Source of the DNA: Lunularia cruciata
Taxonomy: Eukaryota > Streptophyta > Marchantiopsida > Lunulariales > Lunulariaceae
DNA: 64,000 nt
Assembly: GCA_948567375.1 (NCBI GenBank)
Contig: OX419757.1
Coordinates: forward strand, 56,110,001 to 56,174,000
Direction of reading: 5' to 3'
Position numbers and translations under genes: made by a program. Positions 1-11,100 of the stretch are shown in pieces (within the stretch, counting starts at the first letter, position 1; each line of letters opens with the position of its first letter). The notes under the pieces are model-generated. The model was not told the origin of the DNA, did not search any database, and worked only from the letters and a program-made list of their open reading frames with translations.

Positions 1-71
1 CCTCCCTCTTTCCCTCTATTGGCTCCCTCATAACCCCTTCCTCCATGGTAAGTGGAATTTGGGCAATTCCT

Positions 72-947
72 TTAGATATGGCCTCTTCCTCCACAACCAA
101 AACAATTTCTATCATTGAAATTGTTGGTTGGTTGGTCTCCTTTATATGGATAGTTTCCATAACTCCTAGGCCCTCTCCCTACATTCTGATCCACCTCTCT
201 CTTCTCCCATAATTGTACCACATTGATTTTGAGATCTACAAGTTGTTCTGTGATGGCTTGAAGTGGATCCTTTGGTGGAGGTGCAAGAACTGGAGCAACT
301 ACTACTTGTGGTGCAACTCTTGCCACCAAATTATCAGAAGTTCCACCATACTTGTTATCTTGAGGAGGATGCACAACCTCCTTCACCACCAAATCACTCT
401 CATCGCTTTCCAAACTCTCCTCCATACAAATTGCGATCTTGATAGCTTCAACCTTGGAAGAAGGTTTCTGATATCTCACCTTGCTTCTAATTTGTGGTCT
501 CAACCCTCCCAAAAAATTCTTGGTGAGCATGGCCCCTATGCCAATCATGGTAGTCTCCACATCATCTCCACCGTTTCTCAATACTATGCAAAATCTAGAC
601 TCTAACTTTTCCACTCTTTCCACATAGACTCTCACGTTCTCTCCATCTCCTTGTTTGAGAAAGGTAACCTCACTCATCAATCTCTCATAACTCTCATATG
701 GAAGAAAGTTCTCAATGAGTGTTGAAGTCAAACTCTCCCAAGACTCTTCTTCCCCATCTCTCCTGTCTCTCTTTTGGTATTCTGACTCATACCATGTAAG
801 TGTTACATCCTCAAAGAAATCTGGTAATAATGAGGCCCACGCATTCTTCCTCCTCTCATTTTTTCCTATGCAAGCTCTCTTGAAAACTCTCACAAAGGCC
901 TCCACATCTTCTCCATCCTTGCCAAAGAAAACCGAAACTTTCCCCAT
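72..947 (-). pseudogene. Gag fragment of F1 copy a, truncated by a stop at the zinc knuckle
   Basis: Structural capsid-nucleocapsid protein of a Ty3/gypsy element. The 291 residues start with MGKVSVFFGKDGEDVEAF and match the first 291 residues of the F1 copy at 33801-38114. The CCHC knuckle begins (CFGCGGRGH) but the codon after GHI is TAA where the other copy has CAA, a single C-to-T change, so the last Cys of the knuckle and all of pol are cut off. Reading frame resumes beyond the stop toward position 1. The start Met is the one used in the intact copy. The region holds the usual Ty3 gag signature of a Trp-Tyr pair (LTWYESEY) followed by a basic segment. Confidence 0.85.
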
Positions 948-1274
948 CTTAACCCCTCACTATCTTTCTTTTCTCTCAATTTTTTTTCTCTTTTCTTTCT
1001 CTCACTCCATAACTAATAGAGTATGTACATGAATAACACCATTTGAGAACAATCCACCCTAGGGAACACAAAAATTTCAGGTTTCTCCAATATTTCTATA
1101 GCAACATCAAATCCTAAAGTGCATATTAATCGAACTCTCATGGATAGTTTATCCATAAGTTGAAAGATTATCTCCATCACTAATCTTGAGAACTAGCTGA
1201 TGAAGGTGATAGTATTTTTGTAGTTGTACTAAGACTCTCTCCAAGATCCTTCACCAAAGTCTCCAAAAATGCTT

Positions 1275-1652
1275 TTACTCCACTACACTTATTCCTTTTG
1301 GAAGTCCTTCCACTCCACAAACCTCACACAACTCCTTGGTCTTAGATCTTCTTCTTCCCAATCTTGGTGAAGAAGGTCCAACATGCAAACCCAAGTCATG
1401 TAAGCCTCTCCTTTCCCTCAATCTCTTGCTCTCAAAGGTCAATGGACATGAACTTGCCTTATGTCCCTTCTCTCCACATAGAAAGCACTTACACTCACTC
1501 TTTCCTCCAAGTGGCGTAGGTTTTTTGATCCTCTCAACACTCTCTTCAAATTCTATTGTAAACTCTTTTTTCCTCAAATCCACCCCTACAATCACCTCAA
1601 ACCCTTTGGGAACCTTGCATAGTCTCAATTTCCACTCTTGGTAACCCTCCAT
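1275..1652 (-). pseudogene. ORF0 (zinc-knuckle protein upstream of gag) of F1 copy a
   Basis: A 125-residue reading frame in the leader, same strand as gag and upstream of it. It matches the 157-residue frame at 38350-38823 over about 120 residues with few replacements. It contains the CCHC knuckle CFLCGEKGHKASSC and the start of a second cysteine group (CEVC). After GLPKG the frame diverges: a small deletion relative to the other copy (around 1288) shifts it and ends it early. Function is unknown; the conserved knuckle suggests nucleic-acid binding. Its presence in two separate copies shows that it is a standard part of the F1 family rather than a chance frame. Confidence 0.65.
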
Positions 1653-2459
1653 GTTCCCAAGATGAATCTAAACACTCAAACATGCTTTTTGTTGCTCTCA
1701 AACTCCTCATGCATGAGATCTCAACTCCGTAGAATTGATCCTTCTTCACAATTTCACTCAAATCTCTCAACTAATATGTGATAGTCCTCTGAAATTTTGC
1801 ACACTTGATCACAACTCTAGGATGTCCCTCCTTGCAAAATTTCAGATCTTTTAATTGAGCCATTGCATAGACAACTTTCTATTCAGCACACATATTTCAG
1901 TTTTGGTCTGAAAACCACCCCTCACTTCATAAACTCATACCTCCCTAAAAAAGTATGATCTCTCTCTAATTTTTGTGGCAACAAGTAGGATAAAATGCAC
2001 TGAATTTTCACGGAATTGTTAAGCATAATTCACCAAAAATTAAAGAAATGGCAGACTCTATAAAATTTTCCATAGAGCATGCATTTGCGGGAGCAGTTTA
2101 CCCTATCAATTTTCAAAACTTCTAGCCCAGTGCAAATAGTAACTCTCACAATAATTTCAAGTGTGCTAACTAAAAGAAAAACCAAGCTATCATGTGTATA
2201 AATTTCAAATCCAGATCTTAAACTTGAGATTTTGCACAAAATCACCTTAATCCCCAAAATCTGCAATCCACCTCACACAATCTTTCCAAATCCTCTCATG
2301 TGTATAAGATGTACAAAATCATCTCAAAGACATCATAATGAACTATGGATAACAAATGGATCTTGGTTCTCTAACATAAGTTCAGCTCTCTCCTCCTAAT
2401 GTTCTCTCCAAGTGAGCTCTCATAGCCTCCTTCTGCCTATTATCTTGCCTTCTAGAGAG

Positions 2460-2477
2460 GTCCCAACAACAAAACCA
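2460..2477 (-). other. Decayed primer-binding site of F1 copy a
   Basis: Lies 4 nt inside the LTR edge at 2482, the same place as the better-preserved site at 39661-39678. On the plus strand the CCCGGCAACGG core of the other copy reads CCCAACAACAA here. The differences are all G-to-A, i.e. C-to-T on the element's strand. Confidence 0.55.
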
Positions 2478-2481
2478 AAAA

Positions 2482-3172
2482 TGTGAGCCGGCCTATTTCT
2501 CACTAAAGATGAACCTCTAATGGCTATAATGGTGGCACACCATGGACTAAGAAGTCAAGGAACCCCAACTCCATCATACTCCTCCAAGACTAACACTCCA
2601 AGACTCAAGACATTGCTCACTAGAGAAATCAATGAGCAAGAGATAGTTGCAAATGAAAGGATGATGAATACCTCATCACCCCTTTTTTATATACTTGTGA
2701 AATAGTTACATACCAAAGTTACTAATTACCGCAATAATTCAAGTTACTAGACTAAAAGTCAAGTAAAGTCAAAAAATAGAAAGGAATATCCATTCACATG
2801 GGCATATTCCACTAGCATGTGATCTTATCTTGACCCAACCACTAGGTCAAGGATTCCTTCACATGAGCTATCCTTGGACTATAGAAGAATCCAAAACCAA
2901 AAGGCTTGCGGGCCCAAGAGTTCTCAACTCTTTCCTCAAAGCCAAACACCTTGGAATAATAGCAATTCAACACAGTAGAATCTAAAATAGTGGTGCTCAT
3001 CTATTCCAACTCCTCTAAATTAAGGTCCCTTCTATCTTAGCTATGACTAACTTTAGCTAATCATGACTAATATAAAACCATCTTTTATCTCTATATAAAT
3101 AATATCTGTCAAGTACTTGTAATACCAAGCTAAATATCACAATACCACACACATACACAAATGGGTGTTACA
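2482..3172 (-). repeat. LTR of F1 copy a (691 bp)
   Basis: Begins TGTGAGCC and ends GTTACA on the plus strand, so on the element strand it has the TG...CA ends of an LTR. It matches the 679-bp LTRs at 32560-33238 and 39683-40361, with point differences and about 12 extra bases near 2813-2825. A TATATAAA-like box lies near 2685-2693 on the minus strand, at the place of the TATATAAAC box in the other copies. Confidence 0.85.
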
Positions 3173-3464
3173 TACCAAAATTCAAGAAGAAGGGAGAGAA
3201 TTTGGTGCTTGCTTAGTGGAGTTATTGTAGGAAAACTCCATAACCATAAGGCAAGCATCCCAATTGGTATGGTGAAAGTTGACAAAGGCACAAAGCATAT
3301 CCTCCAAGGTGGGATTTTCATGTTTGATTTGCTCATTAGTTTGAGGATGATAGGCCAAAGACAAAGCACGCTTGGTTCCAAGTAAGAGTCTTGCTATAAA
3401 GTCCTTCTAAACTTGATTTAGATCTTTGGTTGATTGACATGATTGTAATTACTATTGTGATGAG
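3173..3464 (-). pseudogene. F2 chromovirus integrase fragment (left part of F2 copy a)
   Basis: Minus-strand reading gives the end of an integrase core, including SLAYHPQTNEQIKHENP, the segment around the third catalytic acid; here the usual TER reads IKH. It aligns to the integrase of the F2 element at about 31850-32060. From about 3398 it jumps to sequence matching about 40445-40540, so roughly 0.7 kb of the element has been lost. It is continued at 14348 after the F3 insertion. It is interrupted on the left by the F1 LTR at 3172. Confidence 0.65.
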
Positions 3465-3469
3465 AGATT
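3465..3469. repeat. 5-bp target-site duplication AGATT of the F3 element (left)
   Basis: AGATT stands directly before the F3 left LTR and again at 14343-14347 directly after the right LTR. Removing F3 and one copy rebuilds sequence that matches the uninterrupted F2 element near 40530. Confidence 0.8.
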
Positions 3470-4949
3470 TTTGGTACCCACATTTTTGTTTTTTTTCTCA
3501 ATTTTGAAGAACAAGTTTACAAAGAAGTCAAATTGCACTTGTATGGCCAAAGAAGACAAAGAAAAGTGTCCTTGGGATGTAACCCAAGGTAACGTGACTT
3601 CGGGTCATAAGGCGAGGTACTCGGAATTGCCCTATCATCATACAACCCAAAGTAAGGAGTCTTTGTCTAGGGGGATGCTCAACCCGAGGCAAGGACACAA
3701 TAACAACTTTCCTTTAGGTGAGACATTCAAGAAGGTACCATTCAAAAATGGCAGTCATACATGTGAAGAACACTTGACACTTAAGTGAAGGACACTTGAC
3801 AGTGACAAGAGCATGCAAGAGGTTTGATTTCTTGGTAGAAACTCAAATTGAAGGAAGATAGAGAAGGCGCGGCTATAAATATTGGGCTAAAGACAAAGCA
3901 ATGACAAGCAATTTTCCATCGCCGTTAAGAAGTTGTCCTGCAAGAGATCGGGGGAAGGGAAGTGTAGTTGAAGACACGCTGGTGTGTCAAGATGAAGTTA
4001 AGAGAATTAAGTTGGGAATCAGTATGAAAAATAGTCCCCAACCCAAAGTGGAAGAGAGAAAGATGGGAGGTGGGAAGAAGAAATCTGAATTCATAGTGAG
4101 AAATCATGCAATTCAAAGGTTAAATGTGATCAAAAGAATTGAGGTCTTGAGTAGGCTTTGGATCACATTCTTGGCATGGAATTGGAATGTTAGCTTTCCT
4201 AGGTTCATGATTGAGATCATCAAGAGTGAGTGTCTTGATGGCCCTAAGGAAGAAGGGAAGAGAGGAAATCCGACTCAATGGACAGAGTCGGATTAGAGGT
4301 TAGAAGAGTTGTTGTAGAACGGTATAGTTGTTAGTAGTGTCATTTGCTTTGCTATTTAAGAGTGACATTTGTAGTCTTATGTTGTTTAGTGCTCATAATT
4401 TTTGAGAATAGATAAAGCAAAGTGATGTGAAGTAGTGCTCGTCGTTTGAGCTTGATTCCGAGTATCAAGTCTTCATTCTGTGGGTTTGATTTTGAGTGAA
4501 GTGCAATTGGAGCAATGCCTTGATAGATCTGAGAGGAATTGTAGTGTTCATAGTATTCTGCATTTGTGAGTGCAGCGTAGAGTTGATATGAAGCAATTTT
4601 GATCAAGGAAGTTGTGTCTTCAGTGGAGGGGTAGAACACAATTCTGAGGCAAAGTCATTTTGCAGTGAAGCGTCATTTTTGGGAGAGCGTGAATCATCAC
4701 AATCAAGATTGTTTGGAAAGATTTGATGGAGTTGTGATTAAGTGTGACAAATTGTCGTGACAAGACTCCGAGTCAGTGCTTGTTACTCTCTTATGGGTGT
4801 GGTTTCTACCTAAGATATTAAAGACACAACAAGGAAGTACTGAAGATTGTTACTTTACTTTGTATTTGACCAATTTAGAATTATATCTCTGCGGGAACAA
4901 ACTTTACTTACTTGATTACCGCAAAAGTGATATTTGTCGGGTTGTCATA
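3470..4949 (+). repeat. Left LTR of F3, internally deleted (1480 bp)
   Basis: Begins TTTGGTACCC (TGTGG in the other copies) and ends TTGTCATA where the others end TTGTCACA. It matches the right LTR (11101-14342) and the solo LTR (16688-20622), but jumps from the equivalent of about 11925 to about 13608, losing most of the embedded ORF. The sequence GTTAG occurs at both deletion ends in the longer copy, so the loss may have used that microhomology. Confidence 0.8.
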
Positions 4950-4956
4950 TGATTTT

Positions 4957-4974
4957 TGGCACCGCTGCCGGGGA
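4957..4974 (+). other. Primer-binding site of F3, tRNA-Asp type
   Basis: TGGCACCGCTGCCGGGGA, 7 nt after the left LTR, differs at two positions from the tRNA-Asp-complementary site (TGGCGCCGTTGCCGGGGA) known from many plant Tat/Athila elements. It is where minus-strand DNA synthesis would start. Confidence 0.8.
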
Positions 4975-5082
4975 TACAAATCTTGGAAGTGGAAGAATAT
5001 GAAGCCAGTTTTGAAACTGGGTGTCAAAGAAATATGAATGTTTGCATTGAGAGAACAACAGGAAAAGAGAGTTTGAAGACAA

Positions 5083-6120
5083 ATGTTGCATCGTGAAGAA
5101 GACGAACGCTTGAAGATCCAATCTACTTTTGAAAAAACCAAACGAGAGGCGTTGGACTTTCAACTTCCTCATAAAGTGCAAGAAGCCCTACGAGAACTTG
5201 ACCAAAAGAAACACAAAGGCGGTTGGCAAGGTTACTTTGCATCCCCATCTTCCAAGAAGAAGAAAGACTCAAGCGGCCAAACAAATTTATTATGGCCTAG
5301 TACACCAACTTCTCCTAGAGCTGTAAAGGAAGTCGCATCTCTAAAGAACTTTGTTTGAGAAAAGACAGCATGGACACTGACAAAAGAAGAGTGTCACCTT
5401 CTACAAATGATTCCTCTCTTGTCTTGAAGGAATTTTGAAGAACACTCCAAAGGTGTTGATCCTGATGCTTCCACTCGGGTTGAAGTTGACACCCTTAGAG
5501 GAGAAATTGTCAAAGAAGACCCTACTTTGCACTTGACAAATTGGAACCCCTGGGCTGTCAACACGGCGTTGATACCAGCCAGCTATTTGGTCCCATCAAG
5601 TTCAAACTTACCCTAGCCAATCCCACCAAGTCAAATGATGACTTCGTTACTTGTCACTTGACACGCCTATCAAAACTATAATGGGACAAAACAAGACAAA
5701 GACCTCGATGAATTCATTGAAGAATTTGAAATCATCTCCTTTGCCAATAAGGAACATGAATGGTGGATCGATTGCACATTTTCCCAAGTCTGCTCCAAAA
5801 TAAAGCTTGGAGTTGGTACACCCATGTAACCCAAAAGGGGTTCGTATCGGCGGACTGGGCAGACTTGAGAAATAATTTCTCGGAAAAATTCCGAGAAGTT
5901 GATTATGACACAAGTGTCTTTGCTGCACTCAACAATTTGAACAAAGGTAAGAAGGAGAAGTTGGGAGACTACTCTAAGTAGTTCATGGCACTTTTGAACC
6001 GAGTTCCGAAGCAATCGGATGTGGTGGGTTACTCCGATGCCTAAGCCATCACCTGGTTCCTGGGAGGACTCTCACTAGAGATTTGAATCTTTGCAAGGGA
6101 GAAGAATGTAACTTCCCTCG
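5083..6120 (+). pseudogene. F3 gag region, broken
   Basis: Capsid-type gag sequence readable in pieces. 5083-5358 holds a charged, helical-looking N-terminal piece (MLHREEDERLKIQ...). 5690-6060 reads as the conserved Ty3 gag block: DLDEFIEEFEIISFANKEHEWW in one frame, then NKAWSWYTHV and NFSEKFREVDYD in the next, with a frameshift near 5760 and stops at about 5980 and 6042. The order matches a retrotransposon gag domain (aromatic WY pair, then a W..L...F segment). No intact product can be made. Confidence 0.65.
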
Positions 6121-6742
6121 ACAAGGTACTCAAACATGTTGCCCGCTATGAGGCAACTCACTCTCACTCCACCGGAAATTGAAGAAACCGAGAGAAGAAA
6201 GGCAAGAAGCCCAGAAGGAGAGCTTCTTGCAGTGCATTCCCTTCTTAGGAGGAATCCTCCACGTCTTCAAGCTCTTCTTTGGAATCCAAAGAAGAATCAA
6301 AGCCAAGACAAGTACAAAGACGTGGGGGTAAGAAACCAATGGCCCCCCAGCAAAGGGTGTACATAAGGCTAATACTAAGCTGGACGCACTCATCAAGGAG
6401 TTTTTGGATTTTAAGATCCAGATGATTGGGGCAAAGGACCAAAGGAAGCCCCCATCATTTGGCAGATTCAATGTATGGTACATTGCGTGTGGCAAGTCAG
6501 GCCATGCAAACAAGGAATGCAATACTCGCAATGCATTCCCGATGCAGTAGATTGATTGGGTTCCGGGATGGAACCAAGAAGAGGAAGAGGAGGTGGTGTA
6601 CCAAACTCAAGAGGTATAGCCTCAGGCGAGCAGATCGTATCAAAGTCCAAGGTACGGACCAAGGGAGTATAACCCCAATGCTCCTCTACAAAGACCACCA
6701 ATGAGCAACCAAAATCGACCTCAGAATGTTGCACCCGGGGCA

Positions 6743-6860
6743 TGTTATAATTGTGGCTTGATAGGACATTGGTCTCCAAACTGTCCGGAGCCAAGAAGGC
6801 AAATTGGGTATGTTCCTCTGTGCGCAAATTGCAAATGATTGGGTCATATGAGCAACCAAT
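6743..6860 (+). pseudogene. F3 nucleocapsid: two CCHC zinc knuckles
   Basis: The first knuckle, CYNCGLIGHWSPNC, begins at 6743 and fits C-x2-C-x4-H-x4-C exactly. A second follows about 78 bases later (CANCK, stop, LGHMSNQC), with a TGA stop replacing one residue between the second Cys and the His. Tandem knuckles at the end of gag bind genomic RNA in retroelements. Confidence 0.7.
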
Positions 6861-7512
6861 GCCCTCACCCACCAAACCCAAAGCCGCTTGTAAAGTATGT
6901 ACAGGCCCCGGTTGAGTGTGCAGCACTTCAGGCGAAGGGTGATACAACTATAAATTGTATAACACATGAGAAGGAGAGACCTCAAGAAGGGAGTCCAGCC
7001 TCGGAAGGAGAATAGCCGGACTTTGAAATTTTGAAGGTTGAGACACACACAAGTAAGAAGAAGCATGATCCCAAGGAATTGAGTATGACCTTGTCATCTT
7101 CAAGAAAGGCAAAGAGGCTGCGTCCAAAGGCAATCCTTTCTGTCAAGGAGGAAAAGATCCTAGCAAAAACCAAAGCTAAAGCCTTGCAGAAAGAACTCAA
7201 GGAAGTGATACTCAGGACCCGGGAACTGAGTTTGGAGGAGGAGACAAAGACGAAGCCTCCAGTTTGTCCAGCAGACATCCGATCCAAAGTGAAATGTCTA
7301 ATTCAAGCCAAGGTGAGCCAACCCGAGGAACCTCAAGTCAAGTCCACTAGTACTCCCATCACCATTATGAAGCATCCTGAAGTCAAATTTGAACATGGAG
7401 AGACTTCAAACCCGAAGCCAAAGGCAAAGATGGTGAAAGTAGGAAGAGTACCCCAATATGATATTGTAGCGGATTCGGTAGCCACAAATGCAAATGTCAC
7501 ATTTAAGCAATT

Positions 7513-7872
7513 GTGGGAAGACAACAAGCTGTACAAGAGCCAACTAAATTTGGCCCTCAAGAAAGTAAGGTCGATGTCCAAGAAAGACCTGCCCGCTATA
7601 TATCAGATTGGACAAGAAGACTTGGATCTCTTGAGGTTGATGTGGAGATTGCAGGGTGCATGATCACATTGACACCCATCGATTTGGAGTCCGGTGTGAA
7701 TATCATGACCAAGGATACTACAAATCAACTAGGGTATCATACATTTGAACCAACACCCCAAGTATTGAAATTTGCAAACCAAACTAGGAGATGGCCATTG
7801 GGCATGCTGTCAAATATTACCACAATCATTGGAGGGGTGCCCTTCAAGTTGAATTATATTGTGTGCGACTAG
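7513..7872 (+). pseudogene. F3 aspartic protease remnant
   Basis: The frame holds PIDLESGVNIM near 7675, corresponding to the ID(S/T)GS.VN.M active-site loop with the acid present but the Ser/Thr-Gly arrangement altered. About 30 residues later comes WPLGMLSNITTIIGGVPFK, which resembles the flap and second half of plant Ty3 proteases. It ends at a TAG at 7870. Between the knuckles and this frame, 7031-7663 is a Lys/Glu-rich linker. Confidence 0.6.
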
Positions 7873-8387
7873 AGACCAAAATTGGTTACCCTCTATTGAT
7901 TGGAAGACCCTCGTTGTATAGTGCCCAAGTTGTGGTGGATTGGCACCAATAGAAGCTACAGCTCAAGGAAATTTTGTCCAAAGACCAGAAGTTGGTGATT
8001 GTGAGTTTGACAAAGGTTCCCCATCTTGGGGAAACTAGTTCGTCAGAAGACAAGGATGAATCCAAAGACTCATCGTCTTTGTCCTCAAATGAATCCAAAG
8101 ACAAAGTCCAAGTCAATTACTTGGAATGCTACGAGGTGGATGTCAAAGACAAAGATCCATATGACCTTGCCTTGGGTGAACCTGACTTGGAGGAAGGGGG
8201 TTTGACGGCAGTGCGCCTTGGATTAAGCTGAGTCAGCCACGTTGAAGGAGTCATCAACCCCAATGACTGTCAAGATGTGGTCTTGACTGAAGGGAAAATT
8301 TTGAAGACAGTCACTTTGGAGGAGTTAGCAGGATACACTGCACTGTTTATAGAATTCTAGGTTGTATTTGCCTGGTCTATCAATCAA

Positions 8388-8970
8388 ATGTCGGGTATTC
8401 CACGAGAATTTGGAGAACACCGGATTGATCTGGTTGAAGGTGCAGTTCTAGTTTGGCAAAGACAGTACCGCTTGAACCCAAAGTACTTCTTCTTGGTGAA
8501 AGACAAAATTGACAAGTACTTAGGGGCTGGAATAATCTTTCTTGTCTTAAGTAAGAAATGGGTTTCACCCATTGTCATTGTCCCAAAGAAGAAAATGGGA
8601 AAGATTTGAGTGTGCCAAGATTTCCGCAAGTTAAATGCAATCACAAGGAAGGATCATCATCCTTTGCCTTTTACTGATATAATTTTGGACCAAGTAGTTG
8701 GTCATCCTTGTTCAATTTTCTCGATGGATTTTTTAGGTACAATCAAGTATCCATCTGAGAAGAGGACAAGGATAAAACTACATTCACTACCGATTGGGGC
8801 ACTTTCTCTTACAATCAAATGCCCTTTGGGTTGTGTAATGCTCCCGCTACTTTCTAGCGGATGATGAATTCAATCTTCAAGGATTTCTTGTGCCAATTTT
8901 TGGATGTTTTCATTGATGATTTTTGTGTGTTTGGACAAAGAGATGTACATTTGGATTACCTTTGCTAAAC
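8388..8970 (+). pseudogene. F3 reverse transcriptase, N-terminal and palm parts, frameshifted
   Basis: Readable blocks include KKWVSPIVIVPKKKMGK, then a TGA, then CQDFRKLNAITRKDHHPLPF, followed in another frame by MPFGLCNAPATF and the active site FIDDFCVFG near 8915-8940. These are the standard Ty3/gypsy RT blocks, and the catalytic Asp pair is still present. Stops and at least two frameshifts mean no enzyme can be made. Confidence 0.8.
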
Positions 8971-8995
8971 TTTTGAAAGGTGTCATTTTGCCGGT

Positions 8996-9700
8996 TTGTC
9001 ATTACACCTAGAGAAATGCTTCTTTGCAATGAAGGAGGGAATTCTTCTAGGGCATCGGCTGTCAAGCCAAGGTATTGAAGTTGATGCCGAGAAGGTCAAA
9101 GTAATCTCAGCTTTGGAATCCCCGAAGAACATCCGGGAGTTGAGAGCCTTCCTGGGACACCTTGGATACTACCGACGCTTCATTTCAAACTATGCAGTGT
9201 TTTCTGCACCCTTTACCAAGCTTTTGAAGAAATCTAAAGACTACTTGTGGGAAGCAAATCAAGAAGAAGCTTTCCAAGTATTGAAGAAGAAACTAGTTGA
9301 AGCACCAATCATGAGGGCCCTGAATTGGAACATCCCTTTTCATGTATATGTGGACACTTTATCCATGGCAATTGAAGTTGTCTTAAGTGAGAAGGACGAG
9401 AAGAAGAAGGACTACATGATTTATTATGCCAATCGACAACTTTTAGTTTCCAAATAGAACTATTTGTTGACTTAAAGAGAAGCACTCGGAATGGTGTATG
9501 CTTGCAAGAAATTTTACCACTACCTGTTGGCATACAAGTTTGTCATCTGTGTTGACCATTACCCATTGCAACATTTGGTCAAGAAGGCAGATTTGTCTGG
9601 GCAAATTGCAAGATGGATCTTGTTGTAACAAGAATTCATATATATTGTACAAGTATAGAAGAGAGCTTTGCATTCAAATGTAGACTTCCTGTCCAGGTTA
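8996..9700 (+). pseudogene. F3 RT thumb and RNase H remnant
   Basis: 8996-9457 is an open stretch continuing RT: LEKCFFAMKEGILLGH, then SPKNIRELRAFLGHLGYYRR, the conserved connection between RT and RNase H. RNase H begins at FHVYVDTLSMAIEVVL (first catalytic Asp present) and degrades after a TAG at 9455; 9460-9690 holds scattered RNase H similarity in shifted frames. Confidence 0.75.
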
Positions 9701-9868
9701 GAAACTCAAGACCAGGAATGAGAAATTGACAATTGGTTCCCTAATGAAGAGTTATATCAATTAAAAGCAATGTGAAGTACAATGTATGCAGCCAAATATC
9801 ATTATCTGCATACTCTCCACTGTCCTGAAGGGCTGGACCTGGAGTAGAGGGCAGTCTTTCTTAGGAAA

Positions 9869-10894
9869 ATGGGGCCGTATCAGCTAAAACACGGCATTTT
9901 ATTCAAGATGGGCAAAGATGAAGTACTTTGGCAATGCTTGGAGTCATACAAAGTTGGAGGTGTGATTGAGTCTTTACACTCCAAAGCATCAAGGGGACAC
10001 TATGCTCTAAAGAACATAGTAAAGAAGATTCTTTCTTTGGGTTATTGGTGGCCTACGATGTACAAAGACATGCATGCTCATATTCAAAGCTGTGATGCTT
10101 GTCAGAGAACGGAGAAGCCGACGGCTACTTCTCAATGGCCTTTGAGACCAATTTTACCTTTGGCCCCATTTGAGAAATGTGGAATTGATTTTGTGGGTCC
10201 CATTCAACTAGTGATCCAAGTCACAAGGAAGAGATACATCTTGGTATGCACTGATTGTGCTACCAAGATGGTTGAAGCTGAAGCAACTCGCAGAGATGAT
10301 GTAGAAACTGTTGCAAAATTTTTCTTTTGAAACATCATCTCTTGATACGAATGTCCTATGGAATTAGTCAGTGACAGAGGGACACATTTTTTGAACTCTG
10401 TGATGGAGGCATTAACAAAATACTTCCAAATTAAACATCAAAACATGACTCCTTATAACCCAAAAGCAAATGGCTTAACGGAAAACGCAAATGGGTTACT
10501 TTGCAAAATTTTGAATAAGGTGATTGTCAATTATGTCTATGACTGGGATATAAAATTACCAGCCGCGTTATGGGCATATCGAACAACAAAAAAGATCACA
10601 ACCAAACAAACTTCATACTTCTTGACATACGGCTTGCATCCCATACTACTAATTGAATTTGAAGTACCAACATATCGGATTCTTTGCAAAGAACAATTGT
10701 CAGAGGAAGAAAGCCAAGATCTTTGGATCCATCAACTGATGTGGTTAGAAGAGAAAAGAGACGATGCAATGCAAACCACAAAAGAAGTACAAGAGCAAAG
10801 GAAAGTCAAGCACGATAAGCACATCAAGCCTGTGACTGTTTGCAAAGGAGATTTGGTTTTGTTATACAACAATCACCAAATATTTTCTCCATGA
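9869..10894 (+). pseudogene. F3 integrase remnant
   Basis: 9869-10330 contains the HHCC zinc-binding domain (LHSKASRGHY ... CDACQR) and the first catalytic Asp (GIDFVGP). A TGA at 10328 interrupts. 10358-10894 continues with the second Asp (LVSDRGTHF) and the Glu (NGLTENANG), then a basic C-terminal part (KGDLVLLY) before a TGA. No chromodomain is visible before the 3' end. It would insert the DNA copy into the genome; this copy cannot. Confidence 0.8.
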
Positions 10895-11087
10895 AAGCTA
10901 CATTTGAGATGGATGGGGTCTTATCAAGTTCTTCATCTTTATGAAAATGGGCCCATTCAACTTGCAGACCTAGAAGGCAATCCTTTTGCCACTTGAGTAA
11001 ACGGGTAGAGAGTTCGGAGATATTAGACCATAGACTCGGAAGTCTCTAAGACACCCAAAGTCTATGTTTGCGGGGACGCTCACATTT

Positions 11088-11100
11088 GAGGGAGGAGGTA
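11088..11100 (+). other. Polypurine tract of F3
   Basis: GAGGGAGGAGGTA lies directly before the right LTR (TGTGGTACCC at 11101). This is the expected primer for plus-strand DNA synthesis. Confidence 0.75.

Larger units (their letters stand above)
1..3172 (-). mobile_element. F1 Ty3/gypsy element copy a, promoter-side part (LTR, leader, ORF0, gag)
   Basis: This is the 5' part of an LTR retrotransposon read on the minus strand; the rest lies beyond the left edge. It aligns base for base, with scattered substitutions and small indels, to the corresponding part of the near-complete F1 copy at about 37168-40361. It carries in order (minus strand) an LTR, a decayed primer-binding site, a leader of roughly 0.8 kb, a small zinc-knuckle ORF, and gag. 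It abuts F2 integrase sequence at 3173, so it inserted into an F2 element. The other junction and its target duplication are outside the window. Many differences from the intact copy are C/T or G/A transitions, as expected for an older, methylated copy. Confidence 0.85.
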
